DNA from: Mycobacterium basiliense
Lineage (GTDB): Bacteria > Actinomycetota > Actinomycetes > Mycobacteriales > Mycobacteriaceae
Direction of reading: 5' to 3'
Length of the DNA: 64,000 bases
NCBI RefSeq assembly: GCF_900292015.1
Contig: NZ_LR130759.1
Span: 5,456,001-5,520,000 of the forward strand
Translations under genes and position numbers: made by a program
Part shown: positions 35,035 to 44,156 of the stretch, piece by piece
How positions within the stretch are numbered: the first letter of the stretch is position 1
Layout: every line of letters starts with the position of its first letter
Notes under the pieces: model-generated
The model's input: the letters and a program-made list of their open reading frames with translations, nothing else
The model's database searches: none
What the model was told of the DNA's origin: nothing

Positions 35035-36675
35035 GTGCCGTCCCGCAGCCGCGCACCGACGATGTTGCTCACCGCTATCGCGGCGACGGTGGTCATCGTC
35101 TCGTGGGTGCTGACCCGTCCTCCCAACAGCACCCATGAGCGACCGCCGGCTCAGGACACCCGCCTCGTCGAGCAGCCGCTGGTCGGCCTGGGCGGGGGCG
35201 TCACGGTGCGCGAACTCAGCCAGGACACACCATTTTCCCTGGTCGCGCTGACCGGCGACCTCGCCGGCACCTCGACGCGGGTGCGCGCCAAACGTCCCGA
35301 CGGATCGTGGGGCCCTTGGTATCAGACCGAGTATGAGACCGCCGCACCCGACCAGGACATGCCAAACCCGACCGGACCCGCCGAGCAGCCGCGCAGCACC
35401 GTCCCAACGTTTGTCGGCAGCACCACCACGATCCAGATCGCGGTCACCCGCCCGATCGATGCGCCGCTGACCCAGCCACCGCCTGCGGCCCAGTCCGACC
35501 CCGCCGACCTCGGGTACCGCCCGGCCACCAAGGAACAACCATTCGGGCAGAACATCTCGGCGATCCTGATCTCGCCGCCGCAGGCACCCGCCGGAACACA
35601 TTGGACACCGCCGACGGGGGTCACCATGCCCGGCCAGGCACCGCCCATCATTAGCCGTGCGGAGTGGGGAGCCGACGAGTCACTGCGCTGCGAAAGCCCC
35701 CAATACGACCGGGCCGTCCGCGCCGCGGTGATCCACCACACCGCCGGCAGCAATGACTACTCTCCGCTGGAATCAGCAGGAATTGTCAAGGCGATCTACA
35801 CCTATCACAGCAAGACATTGGGTTGGTGCGACATCGCATACAACGCTCTGGTTGACAAGTACGGCCAGGTGTTCGAGGGCGGCGCCGGCGGGCTCACCAA
35901 ACCGGTGGAAGGGTTTCACACCGGCGGTTTCAACCGCGACACATGGGGCGTGGCGATGATCGGCAATTTCGATGACGTCGCGCCCACCCCGATCCAGATC
36001 CGGACCGTCGGCCGCCTGCTCGGCTGGCGACTAGGCCTAGCCGATGTAGACCCAAGGGGCATGGTGGAACTCGAGTCGACGGGCAGTTCATACACCACCT
36101 ATCCGGGTGGCGCAATTGCGAAACTGCCGGCCATCTTCACCCACCGCGATGTGGGCAACACCGACTGCCCCGGCAACGCCGCCTACGCCTTGATGGACGA
36201 AATTCGAGACATTGCAGCGCATTTCAATGATCCCCCAGAGGAGCTGCTTAAGTCACTGGAAGGTGGCGCAATCTACGAGCGTTGGCTAGCGCTGGGCGGG
36301 ATGAACAGCGTGCTGGGCGCACCAACCTCGCCCGAGGCCGAAGCCGCTGGCACAGCACGCTATTCAACCTTCGCCAAAGGTGCCATGTACTGGTCTTCCG
36401 ACACCGGCGCCCAGCCCGTCACCGGCGCGATCTACGACGCGTGGGCCGCGCTGAGCTATGAACGCGGCCCGCTTGGGCTGCCGACCAGCGCGGAAATCCA
36501 AGAGCCCCTGCGGATCACCCAGAATTTCCAGCATGGTGTGCTCAACTTTGAACGGCTCACCGGCAACATAACCGAAGTCGTCGATGGAATCACAACTCCA
36601 TTGGCGACCAAACCCCCGAGCGGCCCCATGATTCCGCCCGAACACTTCTCGCTGCCGAAACACCCGATCCCCTGA
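35035..36675 (+). CDS. Exported peptidoglycan-recognition amidase-like protein with LGFP repeats (Rv3811 homologue)
   Basis: 546 residues from GTG 35035. A membrane/signal segment lies at about residues 9-26. A beta-rich region with two SWGPWYQ-type and QIAV blocks follows, then a PGRP/amidase-2 domain at about 205-390 with the zinc ligands in IHHTAG, THRDVG and TDCPG. LGFP-type repeats (YERWLALGGMNSVLGAPTS, YERGPLGLPTS) at the C-terminus should bind the cell wall arabinogalactan or peptidoglycan. The likely activity is N-acetylmuramoyl-L-alanine amidase outside the membrane. It follows erp by 172 bp. No clear ribosome site marks the GTG, so the exact start is uncertain. Confidence 0.85.
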   Translation: MPSRSRAPTMLLTAIAATVVIVSWVLTRPPNSTHERPPAQDTRLVEQPLVGLGGGVTVRELSQDTPFSLVALTGDLAGTSTRVRAKRPDGSWGPWYQTEYETAAPDQDMPNPTGPAEQPRSTVPTFVGSTTTIQIAVTRPIDAPLTQPPPAAQSDPADLGYRPATKEQPFGQNISAILISPPQAPAGTHWTPPTGVTMPGQAPPIISRAEWGADESLRCESPQYDRAVRAAVIHHTAGSNDYSPLESAGIVKAIYTYHSKTLGWCDIAYNALVDKYGQVFEGGAGGLTKPVEGFHTGGFNRDTWGVAMIGNFDDVAPTPIQIRTVGRLLGWRLGLADVDPRGMVELESTGSSYTTYPGGAIAKLPAIFTHRDVGNTDCPGNAAYALMDEIRDIAAHFNDPPEELLKSLEGGAIYERWLALGGMNSVLGAPTSPEAEAAGTARYSTFAKGAMYWSSDTGAQPVTGAIYDAWAALSYERGPLGLPTSAEIQEPLRITQNFQHGVLNFERLTGNITEVVDGITTPLATKPPSGPMIPPEHFSLPKHPIP

Positions 36676-36803
36676 GCAACCGAGGTCAGGCGAATTGGCC
36701 TGGGCCGGTGAAGGACTCGTCTCTGGCCGCCATACGGTTGGCGAAATGGTCGGCCTTTCGCGCGGCGGTTCGGCCCACACGGTGGAAATCCATGGCTTGA
36801 CGT

Positions 36804-36841
36804 CTGTGCACTATTCACAGCAACCTGTGCACTGTTCACAG
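36804..36841. promoter_or_regulatory. Two tandem CTGTG-N7-CACAG inverted repeats
   Basis: CTGTGCACTATTCACAG (36804-36820) and CTGTGCACTGTTCACAG (36825-36841) are 17-bp near-identical inverted repeats with a 21-bp period, two helical turns. A further half site tccacag follows. They lie about 110 bp upstream of the PE gene start and look like a dimeric regulator operator. Confidence 0.6.
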
Positions 36842-36949
36842 TCCACAGTTCGCGGCGTCGAATCTTCGGCGCAATCGGGCCGCGTAACACTACGCTCCAT
36901 TCCCATTGCTGATCGCGAGGTCTCGGGATCTGCACGGAAAGGAACCAAC

Positions 36950-38545
36950 GTGTCATTTGTGGTCACGGCGCCGGAGATGGTCACGGCTGCCGCCGGGAAC
37001 CTGGCGCAAATCGGCTCGACGATCGAGAACGCGGTCGCAGCGGCAGTGGGCCCCACGACCCAAGTCGCAACGGCCGCCGCGGACGAAGTTTCGATTGCAA
37101 TCTCGCAGCTGTTCGGCACGTTCGGGCAGGAGTTTCAAGCCATCAGTTCCCAGGCGGCGGCATTTCATGCCGACTTTGTGGACCTGTTGAATGGCGGGGC
37201 GACGGCATACCTCAACGCCGAGATCGCCAACGCCGAACAGAATCTGGCGTCCGGGCCGGCCAGCGGGCTGATGTCCGGTCAGATCGGGGCAGAGATTCAA
37301 GCCGCCTCCGGGGCCATTGCGGGCGCACCGGCATTGCGACGATTCGGGGCGGCGCTGGTAAGCGGGTTGTCAGCGTCCAGCGCGGCCGCCGCTCCGCTTC
37401 CCGGCGGCGCATACCAACAGCTCTTTGCCAACACTGCCGCGAACCTGCAATCGCTCGGCAGTGCCTGGGCGGCACGCCCGTTCCCGCTGCTCAGCCAGAT
37501 CATCGCCAACCAGCAAGTCTACGGTCAGCAACTGGCAGTGGCGCTGGCCAATGCCATTGCGAATTTCCCTGCCGCGCTGGCGAATTTGCCGGCCACCATT
37601 CAAGCCGCCATCCAGCAACTCTTGAACTTCGATGTGGCGTATTACTTGCAGCAGTTCATCGCCACACAGCTCGGCTTCGCCCAGACGGCCGGTTCCGAGC
37701 TCAGCGCGGCGATTAACGAGGTCATGGCCGGGTTACCCGCCTATTCGTCGGGACTCGAGCTCGCCTTCCACACGCTGCTAGCCGGCGATTTCAGCGGCGC
37801 AGCAGTCGAGTTGGCGAAGGCCCACGCGAATCTTCTCGTCACAGGGGTCGATACCAGCAACGTGGTGTTTGACATACCCAATCTCCGCGTGACCGAGAAC
37901 GTCAAGCTGCTTGGCCCGCTGGGACACCTCTTCACGCTCGCCGGGATCCCGGGCCAAGAGGCGCAGTACTTGACCAACCAGCTGCCTGCCGGATCGATCC
38001 CGCGACAGATGTCGCAGAACTTCGCCAACATGATCAAAACGCTGACCGACCCCACCATCTCGGCGACCGCCACGTTACGGGTGTCGCCTCTGGGCGTTGA
38101 CGTCAGCGCGCTGTTCGGCACACCGTTGGTGCTCACCTACGCGGCGGCGGGTGCGCCGGTCTCCGCCATGTACGCAGCGGCAAGCAGCGCGACGGCGATT
38201 CAACAGGCCTTGGCGACCGGGAACGGATTCGCAGCGCTCGGCAGCCTCGTCGATGCACCGGCCGTCATCGCCAACGGCTTCCTCAACAACCACTCCGTCC
38301 TGGATCTGACGGTGCCGGTCCCACTTCCCCAGCCATTCACCCAGACCCTAGCGGTCGTGTTGCACATGCCCATCGACGGGATTCTCGTTCCTCCCCATGC
38401 CGTTACGGCAACGGTAGATCTGCGGTCGATCGGCGGCGGCACCATTGACGTACCCATCGGCGGCACACCGTTCTCCGGAATGGTGCCGCTGGTGATCAAC
38501 TACGTGCCCCAGCAGCTCGCCAGCGCGATCACCCCGGCGGCGTAG
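36950..38545 (+). CDS. PE family protein without PGRS repeats (PE_PGRS62/Rv3812-like)
   Basis: GTG at 36950 with AAAGGA (36938-36943) 6 nt upstream gives 531 residues; an in-frame start at 36695 would add non-PE sequence. Residues 1-95 form the PE domain (MSFVVTAPEMVTAAAGNLA). The rest is not Gly-rich but helical and hydrophobic, with blocks such as GGAYQQLFANTAANLQSL, QIIANQQVYGQQ, and IPGQEAQYLTNQLPAG, ending in LVINYVPQQLASAITPAA. This matches Rv3812, which is named PE_PGRS62 in M. tuberculosis although its C-terminus is also not typical PGRS. Predicted exported by ESX-5. Confidence 0.92.
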   Translation: MSFVVTAPEMVTAAAGNLAQIGSTIENAVAAAVGPTTQVATAAADEVSIAISQLFGTFGQEFQAISSQAAAFHADFVDLLNGGATAYLNAEIANAEQNLASGPASGLMSGQIGAEIQAASGAIAGAPALRRFGAALVSGLSASSAAAAPLPGGAYQQLFANTAANLQSLGSAWAARPFPLLSQIIANQQVYGQQLAVALANAIANFPAALANLPATIQAAIQQLLNFDVAYYLQQFIATQLGFAQTAGSELSAAINEVMAGLPAYSSGLELAFHTLLAGDFSGAAVELAKAHANLLVTGVDTSNVVFDIPNLRVTENVKLLGPLGHLFTLAGIPGQEAQYLTNQLPAGSIPRQMSQNFANMIKTLTDPTISATATLRVSPLGVDVSALFGTPLVLTYAAAGAPVSAMYAAASSATAIQQALATGNGFAALGSLVDAPAVIANGFLNNHSVLDLTVPVPLPQPFTQTLAVVLHMPIDGILVPPHAVTATVDLRSIGGGTIDVPIGGTPFSGMVPLVINYVPQQLASAITPAA

Positions 38546-38566
38546 CCGGCGTCATCGGCGGCCAGG

Positions 38567-39406
38567 TCAACGCCACCAGCGCTCCAACACTCTGGCGACG
38601 CCGTCCTCGGTGTTGGGCGCGGTGACTTCGTTAGCGGCGGCGACGGCTTCGGGATGAGCATTACCCATCGCCACGCCCATCCCGGCGTGCAGCAGCATCG
38701 GCACGTCGTTGGGCATGTCGCCGAAAGCCAGCACCGCAGCCTCACCGATTCCTAACGGCCGGGTGATCTCTTCCACGCCGGTGGCCTTGCTCACGCCCAA
38801 CGGGACGATCTCCACCAGCCCGTTGTTGGTCGAATAAGTGATATCACCCTCAATGCCAACATGTTTGGCTAGTTTCGCCGCCATCTCCGCGCTGGCGGCG
38901 CCGGCCTTACGGATTAGCAGTTTGATCGCCGGCGTGCTGAGCAGATCTTCGATCGACACCTCGGTGTTGTCCGGGTTGAGCCAGGCGTGCTCATAGCCTG
39001 GTGAACTGACGAACTGCGGGGTCGCCGTGTCGTGAGCGCTCTCGCCGATCCGCTCGACGGCAAGCCCCGCGCCAGGGATGACGCGCTTGGCAACCTCTGC
39101 CAACGTGGACAGCGCGTCAACGGACAGGGTTCGAGCCGATACCACCCGGTCGGTCGCGGGATCGTAGACGACGGCGCCGTTGGCGCACACGGCCATCGGC
39201 GCGAAGCCGAGCGCATCGACAACGGGCCGCACCCAACGCGGTGGGCGGCCGGTCGCCAGGATGAACGTCGCGCCGCCGGCGACCGCGGCACGCACCGCAT
39301 CGCGGGTGCGGGGGGTGACGGTTTCGTCGTCATCTAACAGTGTGCCGTCGACGTCGCAGGCGATCAGCGCCGGCCGGCTGACCGGCCAGCTGGCGGGCGT
39401 GGTCAG
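38567..39406 (-). CDS. Cof-type HAD phosphatase (Rv3813c homologue), probable CTG start
   Basis: The HAD motif I (ACDVDGTLLDDDET) lies at nt 39322-39358, upstream of the first canonical in-frame start (GTG 39295). No ATG, GTG or TTG precedes it in frame. The codon at 39406 is CTG, overlapping the upstream gene stop as CTGA, exactly where an ATGA or GTGA overlap would be expected. This gives 279 residues, near the 273 I recall for Rv3813c. Other motifs are LATGRPPR (motif II), the Lys region and LAFGDMPNDVPML (motif III-IV). Members dephosphorylate small phosphorylated metabolites; the substrate is unknown. Last gene of the acyltransferase operon. Confidence 0.85.
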   Translation of the reverse strand: MTTPASWPVSRPALIACDVDGTLLDDDETVTPRTRDAVRAAVAGGATFILATGRPPRWVRPVVDALGFAPMAVCANGAVVYDPATDRVVSARTLSVDALSTLAEVAKRVIPGAGLAVERIGESAHDTATPQFVSSPGYEHAWLNPDNTEVSIEDLLSTPAIKLLIRKAGAASAEMAAKLAKHVGIEGDITYSTNNGLVEIVPLGVSKATGVEEITRPLGIGEAAVLAFGDMPNDVPMLLHAGMGVAMGNAHPEAVAAANEVTAPNTEDGVARVLERWWR

Positions 39407-40188
39407 TGCTGCCTGCCTTTGCTTGAGCCCTGGGACGTCACGCCGTCGTGACCGCGCTTGCGCGCTCGTTCGGCCAGTTCGGCTATCCGAAATTGCTTCG
39501 ACTCCTCCGGGGTCGGCGCGGAGCCTCCGAGCCGACGCGGAACCCAGTACTCCCCCTTGGGGTGGGGATAGGCCTCCTGGACCCGATAGAGCATCGATTC
39601 CATCGCTTGGCGCAACGTGTCGTTGAGCTTGCCCGCATCCTCGCCGGGCTGCAGCGGCGGCCCAACGGCGACGGTGATGGGAACCTTGTTACGAAACAGG
39701 TTCTTGGGACGGTCCTTGGGCCAAATCCGGTGTGCGCCCCAGACGATCATGGGAACTATCGGCACCTGCGCTTCTATCGCCATCCGCGCCGCTCCCGTCT
39801 TGAATTCCCTGAGCTCCAAGCTGCGGCTGATGGTCGCCTCCGGGTGTAACCCGATTATTTCGCCCTCGCGCAGGCGCTGCACGGCCACCGCGTACGCGTT
39901 GGCCCCCTCCGAGCGGTCCACCGGGATTAACTGCGCGTGCTTGATCACGTAATTGACCGCTTTCACTTCCTGCATCTCGGCCTTGATCATGAAACGCAGC
40001 CGCCGCCTACGCTCTTTGGCGGCGATCGAGGCGGGAATCCAGTCCACATAGCTGGTGTGGTTGAGGGCGATCAACGCGCCGCCGCTGTCAGGAATGTTCT
40101 CCAGGCCGTGGTAGGTGATCCTGTTTCCGTTCGCCGCGACGATTGATGGAACAAGAAATTCCATCATGCGGAAGAATGGCTCTGCCAT
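39403..40188 (-). CDS. PlsC-type acyltransferase (Rv3814c homologue)
   Basis: 261 residues; AAGGAGAGG precedes the ATG. Acyltransferase motifs NHTSYVDW (H-X4-D) and EATISRS are present, with VPMIVWGAHRIWPKD and GEYWVPRRLGGSAPT. The family transfers acyl chains from acyl-CoA to (lyso)phosphatidic acid or similar lipids at the membrane. It is one of three tandem paralogues and overlaps the HAD gene. The C-terminus is short, basic and Gln/Arg-rich. Confidence 0.9.
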   Translation of the reverse strand: MAEPFFRMMEFLVPSIVAANGNRITYHGLENIPDSGGALIALNHTSYVDWIPASIAAKERRRRLRFMIKAEMQEVKAVNYVIKHAQLIPVDRSEGANAYAVAVQRLREGEIIGLHPEATISRSLELREFKTGAARMAIEAQVPIVPMIVWGAHRIWPKDRPKNLFRNKVPITVAVGPPLQPGEDAGKLNDTLRQAMESMLYRVQEAYPHPKGEYWVPRRLGGSAPTPEESKQFRIAELAERARKRGHDGVTSQGSSKGRQH

Positions 40189-40211
40189 TTGTCAAACCTC
40201 TCCTTCCCCCG

Positions 40212-40967
40212 CTACCGCGACCGATGCGGTGTACGGCTGGCGGCCCTGGCAGCCGCCTCATCTGCGTCCATCTGCGCCGCTTCGGCAAGCGTCGGCGCTC
40301 CGCCGCCCAGCCGCCGCGGCACCCAATACTCGCCAGCCGGCTGCGGATAGCCCTGCTGTACCTGGTGCAGCAGGTTGGTCATCGCCGCGCGCAGGGCGTC
40401 CTCTGTCTGCTCGAGGTCACCAGCGGCCTGCAACGGCGGGCCCACCTGCACAGTGATCGGCACCTTGGCGCGTCCTATGCGCTTCGGATGGTCTTTGGTC
40501 CAGATCCGCTGAGCACCCCAAACAATAACGGGGACAATCGGCACGTCTGCCTCCAGCGCCATCCGGGCGGCGCCCGTCTTGAACTCCTTGAGCTCGAAAC
40601 TGCGGCTGATTGTAGCCTCTGGATAGACACCGACCAGCTCCCCCTCGCGTAGCCGCCGCACCGCTGCGGCGTATGCGCCGGCGCCGGCGCCGCGATCGAC
40701 CGGGATGGTTTTGGTGCGCTTGATCAAAAAATTGATCACCTTCACCCGCTGCATCTCGGCCTTGATCATGAACCTCATCCGACGGTGCCGGCGATTCATG
40801 GCCAGTGCGGCAGGCAGCCAGTCGACATAGCTGGTGTGGTTGATCGAGATCACCGCACCACCCCGGTCCGGCACGTTCTCCGCACCGACATAGCTGACCC
40901 GGGTTCCGGTGGCTAGTACCAGCGACTTAGCCAGGATCTCCAAGATGCGGTACGTCGGTTCCGCCAT
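40212..40967 (-). CDS. PlsC-type acyltransferase (Rv3815c homologue)
   Basis: 251 residues. Shares NHTSYVDW, EATISRS, VPVIVWGAQRIWTKD and GEYWVPRRLGGGAPT with its neighbours, so it is a tandem paralogue. It starts 3 bp after the upstream gene stop and ends 23 bp before the next start, consistent with one operon. Likely membrane-associated 1-acylglycerol-phosphate-type acyltransferase; the acceptor is unknown. Confidence 0.9.
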   Translation of the reverse strand: MAEPTYRILEILAKSLVLATGTRVSYVGAENVPDRGGAVISINHTSYVDWLPAALAMNRRHRRMRFMIKAEMQRVKVINFLIKRTKTIPVDRGAGAGAYAAAVRRLREGELVGVYPEATISRSFELKEFKTGAARMALEADVPIVPVIVWGAQRIWTKDHPKRIGRAKVPITVQVGPPLQAAGDLEQTEDALRAAMTNLLHQVQQGYPQPAGEYWVPRRLGGGAPTLAEAAQMDADEAAARAASRTPHRSR

Positions 40968-40970
40968 CGG

Positions 40971-41750
40971 TCACTGCTCCGACGCTCCGGCGGGGTGCGC
41001 ACGTTGAGCCCGTCGGGCCGCCTTCTCCGCCGCGTCCTGCGCGTCCATGCGGGCCGCCTCAGCCAGCGATGGCGCCCCGCCACCCAGCCTGTGCGGCACC
41101 CAGAATTCGCCAGCGGGATGCGGTCCGTAGTGCTCCTGCGCCCGTTCCAGCAAGTGCTGCATCCGCGAATGCAGCAGATTGTTCAGCTCCGGCGTGGGCA
41201 GCGTCGGCTCGATCGGCTCGCCGACCACCACCGTGATCGGGACCTTCGGACGGAACAGCTTCTTTGGGTAACCCTTTGTCCAGATCCGCTGCGCACCCCA
41301 GACGATGTGCGGAACGATCGGCACCCCGGCCTCGACCGCCATCCGCGCGGCGCCCGTCTTGAATTGCTTGATCTCGAAACTGCGACTGATCGTGGCTTCG
41401 GGATACACGCCCACCAGCTCACCGGCTTTCAGCCGGCGCACTGCCTCGTCGTAGGACGCGGCCCCGTCTTGGCGGTCCACCGGGATGTGCCGCAGCCTGC
41501 GCATGATCGGGCCGGTGACCCTATGGGCGAACACCTCCTCCTTGGCCATGAACCGCACCTTGCGCCCCCGGCCCTGCAGGTAGGCCGGCAAACCGGCGAA
41601 GGTGAAGTCGAGGTATCCGGTGTGGTTGATCGCAACGACCGCACCCCCAGTGGTCGGTATGTTTTCCACACCCATGACGGTGATCCGGAGCCCCTGAATG
41701 CGCCAGGTCAACCGGGCAAGCTGAATGACAGTCCCGTATACCGGTTCCAC
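40971..41750 (-). CDS. PlsC-type acyltransferase (Rv3816c homologue)
   Basis: GTG at 41750 gives 259 residues, the length I recall for Rv3816c. The frame continues to 42011 but would run into the divergent kinase gene. The H-X4-D motif here is NHTGYLDF, differing from NHTSYVDW of its two paralogues. EATISRS, VPHIVWGAQRIWTKG and GEFWVPHRLGGGAPS are conserved. The C-terminus is Ala/Arg-rich. It heads the four-gene lipid operon. Confidence 0.9.
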   Translation of the reverse strand: MEPVYGTVIQLARLTWRIQGLRITVMGVENIPTTGGAVVAINHTGYLDFTFAGLPAYLQGRGRKVRFMAKEEVFAHRVTGPIMRRLRHIPVDRQDGAASYDEAVRRLKAGELVGVYPEATISRSFEIKQFKTGAARMAVEAGVPIVPHIVWGAQRIWTKGYPKKLFRPKVPITVVVGEPIEPTLPTPELNNLLHSRMQHLLERAQEHYGPHPAGEFWVPHRLGGGAPSLAEAARMDAQDAAEKAARRAQRAHPAGASEQ

Positions 41751-41810
41751 AGCTATCCAGCCTAGTGCTCCGGGTCGCCATCCACCCGAAGTGGGGAGAA
41801 GAGGTGTTCG

Positions 41811-42545
41811 TTGACTTATCCGGCGTCCCCGCCCACCGTGCCCGCGGTTGTCCGCCGGCTTGCCGCCGGACGGGCCGTGCGCGCGATCTGGACCAATGAG
41901 CTGGGCGGTGTCACCTTCCGGGTGGGCTCGGGCACCGAGTTCATCAAGGTGGCCCGGCCGGGCACCTTCGACTTCGCCGATGAGGCGCGCCGCTTGCGCT
42001 GGGCAATCCAATACATCACCGTGCCGAAGGTCTTGGATTTCGGCGTCGACGGCGACTGGGCGTGGCTGCGTACCGCGGGCCTCAACGGCCTATCGGCGGT
42101 CCATCCACGCTGGGCGGCCACACCGGAGGTGGCCGTTCGGGCGATTGCGGCGGGCTTGCGCGCCGTGCACGACACCCTGCCGGCGTCGACGTGTCCCTTC
42201 GACTGGTCGGCGGCCGGCCGGCTAGCGGTCCTGTCCCCGGCCCGCCGGGCCGAGCTCGGCGCCCCGCCACCGGTGGATCGGCAGGTGGTTTGTCATGGCG
42301 ACGCGTGTTCCCCCAACACGCTGATCGACGAGGACGGCCACTGCTGTGGACATGTCGATTTCGGCGCGCTGGGTGTGGCCGACCGATGGGCCGACCTGGC
42401 GGTGGCAACGCTGTCTTTGCGTTGGAATTATCCCGGCCGGGTCTGGGAGACGGAGTTCTTCGCCGCCTACGGGGTCGCCCCGGACCCGCTGCGGTTGGAC
42501 TACTACCAACGGCTGTGGCAGTACGACGATGCCGACGCAAGCTAA
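41811..42545 (+). CDS. APH-like phosphotransferase (Rv3817 homologue)
   Basis: TTG start at 41811 after GAGAAGAGGTG; 244 residues. It resembles aminoglycoside 3'-phosphotransferases: a nucleotide lysine in EFIKVARPG, the catalytic loop VCHGDACSPNTLID (His-Gly-Asp, Asn) and a metal-binding VDFGALGVADRWADLA. The true substrate is not known; resistance should not be assumed. It is divergent from the acyltransferase operon across 60 bp. Confidence 0.88.
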   Translation: MTYPASPPTVPAVVRRLAAGRAVRAIWTNELGGVTFRVGSGTEFIKVARPGTFDFADEARRLRWAIQYITVPKVLDFGVDGDWAWLRTAGLNGLSAVHPRWAATPEVAVRAIAAGLRAVHDTLPASTCPFDWSAAGRLAVLSPARRAELGAPPPVDRQVVCHGDACSPNTLIDEDGHCCGHVDFGALGVADRWADLAVATLSLRWNYPGRVWETEFFAAYGVAPDPLRLDYYQRLWQYDDADAS

Positions 42546-42605
42546 GCTCGATGCTGCGTTTTGCGATGCGTAAGGGTGCACAACAGGTGTTCCGGGAAGG
42601 TATTT

Positions 42606-44156
42606 GTGCAGATCACAAGCGTCGGTCACGCCGGCTTTCTGATCCAAACCCAGTCAGGCAGCATTCTGTGCGACCCCTGGGTCAATCCGGCATACTTCGC
42701 GTCCTGGTTCCCGTTTCCGGACAACAGCTCGCTGGACTGGGCCACCATTGGAGACTGTGACTATCTCTACATCTCGCACCTGCATAGGGATCACTACGAC
42801 GCGGAAAACCTGCGAGCGCATGTCAACAAAAATGCGGTGGTCCTGCTCCCGGACTTTCCGGTGCCCGACTTGCAAAATGCGTTGCAAGAGCTGGGGTTTA
42901 ACCGGTTCATCGAAACCACTGACTCGGTCAAACAGCGGGTAAGTGGGCCCAAGGGCGAGCTCGACATCATGATCATTGCGCTGCGAGCCCCGGCCGACGG
43001 GCCGATCGGCGACTCGGCGCTAGTGGTTTCGGATGACGAGACAACCGTTTTCAACATGAACGACGCCCGCCCGGTCGATTTGGACGTACTTGCGCTGGAG
43101 TTCGGCGAGATCGACGTGCATATGCTGCAGTACTCCGGCGCGATCTGGTACCCGATGGTGTACGACATGCCGGCGCGCGCCAAGTCGGCATTCGGCAGCC
43201 AAAAGCGCCAGCGGCAGATGGACCGCGCCCGCCAATACATCGCGCAGGTCGGGGCGACCTGGGTAGTGCCGTCGGCCGGTCCGCCCTGCTTTTTGGACCC
43301 CGAGCTGCGTCACCTCAACGACGACGGCAGCGATCCAGCCAACATTTTCCCTGACCAGGTGGTCTTCCTGGACCAAATGCGCACCCACGGCCACGATCGT
43401 GGCCTGCTCATGATCCCCGGGTCGATCGCGAATTTCACTGGCTCGGAGCTGAATTCGCTTGACCACCCGCTGCCCGTCGATCAGGTCGAGACCATCTTCA
43501 CCACCGGCAAAGCAGAGTACATCGCCGACTACGCAAAGCGGATGGCGCCCGTACTCGCAGCGGAGCGGGCGCGCTGGGCCCCCGATTCCGGCGAGGCGCT
43601 GCTGGCACCGCTGCGCGCATTGTTCGAGCCGATCATGATGCAGAGCGACGAGATCTGTGACGGCATCGGGTACCCGGTGGAGCTGGTCCTGGGCCCCGAG
43701 ACGGTGGTGTTGGATTTTCCGAAACGCACAGTGCGGGAGCGTATTCCCGATGAGAAGGTACGCTACGGTTTCGAGATCGAGCCCGCGCTTGTGCGTACCG
43801 TGTTGCGCGACGGCGAACCGGACTGGGTCAATACCATATTCCTGTCCACCCGGTTTCGCGCTTGGCGCGTTGGCGGCTACAACGAGTATCTGTACACATT
43901 TTTCAAATGTCTCACTGCCGAGCGGATCGCCTATGCCGACGGTTGGTTCGCCGAAACTCACGACGAATCCGCCTCGATCACGATGGACGGCTGGGAGATT
44001 CAGCGGCGTTGCCCTCACCTCAAAGCCGACCTATCGAAATTTGGTGTGGTGGAGGGCAATACGTTGACTTGCAACTTGCATGGGTGGCAGTGGCGTCTGG
44101 ATGACGGCCGGTGCCTCACCACCCGTGGTCACCAGCTACGGAGTTCACGGCAATGA
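42606..44156 (+). CDS. Metallo-hydrolase-like protein with C-terminal Rieske domain (Rv3818 homologue)
   Basis: GTG 42606 with GGGAAGG upstream gives 516 residues, equal to my recollection of Rv3818. The N-terminal half is metallo-beta-lactamase-like (SVGHAGFLIQTQSGSILCDPW, then HLHRDHYDAEN, with further DARPVDLDVLALEFGEIDVHMLQYSGAIW, given here only in part as DARPVDLDVLALEF). The C-terminus is a Rieske [2Fe-2S] domain with CPH (about 469-471) and CNLHGWQW. The combination suggests a redox-coupled hydrolase or oxygenase. CMP-N-acetylneuraminate hydroxylase-like proteins show the same pairing, which is the closest analogy I know. Function in mycobacteria unknown. Confidence 0.85.
   Translation: MQITSVGHAGFLIQTQSGSILCDPWVNPAYFASWFPFPDNSSLDWATIGDCDYLYISHLHRDHYDAENLRAHVNKNAVVLLPDFPVPDLQNALQELGFNRFIETTDSVKQRVSGPKGELDIMIIALRAPADGPIGDSALVVSDDETTVFNMNDARPVDLDVLALEFGEIDVHMLQYSGAIWYPMVYDMPARAKSAFGSQKRQRQMDRARQYIAQVGATWVVPSAGPPCFLDPELRHLNDDGSDPANIFPDQVVFLDQMRTHGHDRGLLMIPGSIANFTGSELNSLDHPLPVDQVETIFTTGKAEYIADYAKRMAPVLAAERARWAPDSGEALLAPLRALFEPIMMQSDEICDGIGYPVELVLGPETVVLDFPKRTVRERIPDEKVRYGFEIEPALVRTVLRDGEPDWVNTIFLSTRFRAWRVGGYNEYLYTFFKCLTAERIAYADGWFAETHDESASITMDGWEIQRRCPHLKADLSKFGVVEGNTLTCNLHGWQWRLDDGRCLTTRGHQLRSSRQ

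Noticed and set aside
41751..42011. N-terminal extension of the Rv3816c-like acyltransferase
   Set aside because: Would overlap the divergent kinase gene; known family start MEPVYGT fits GTG 41750.
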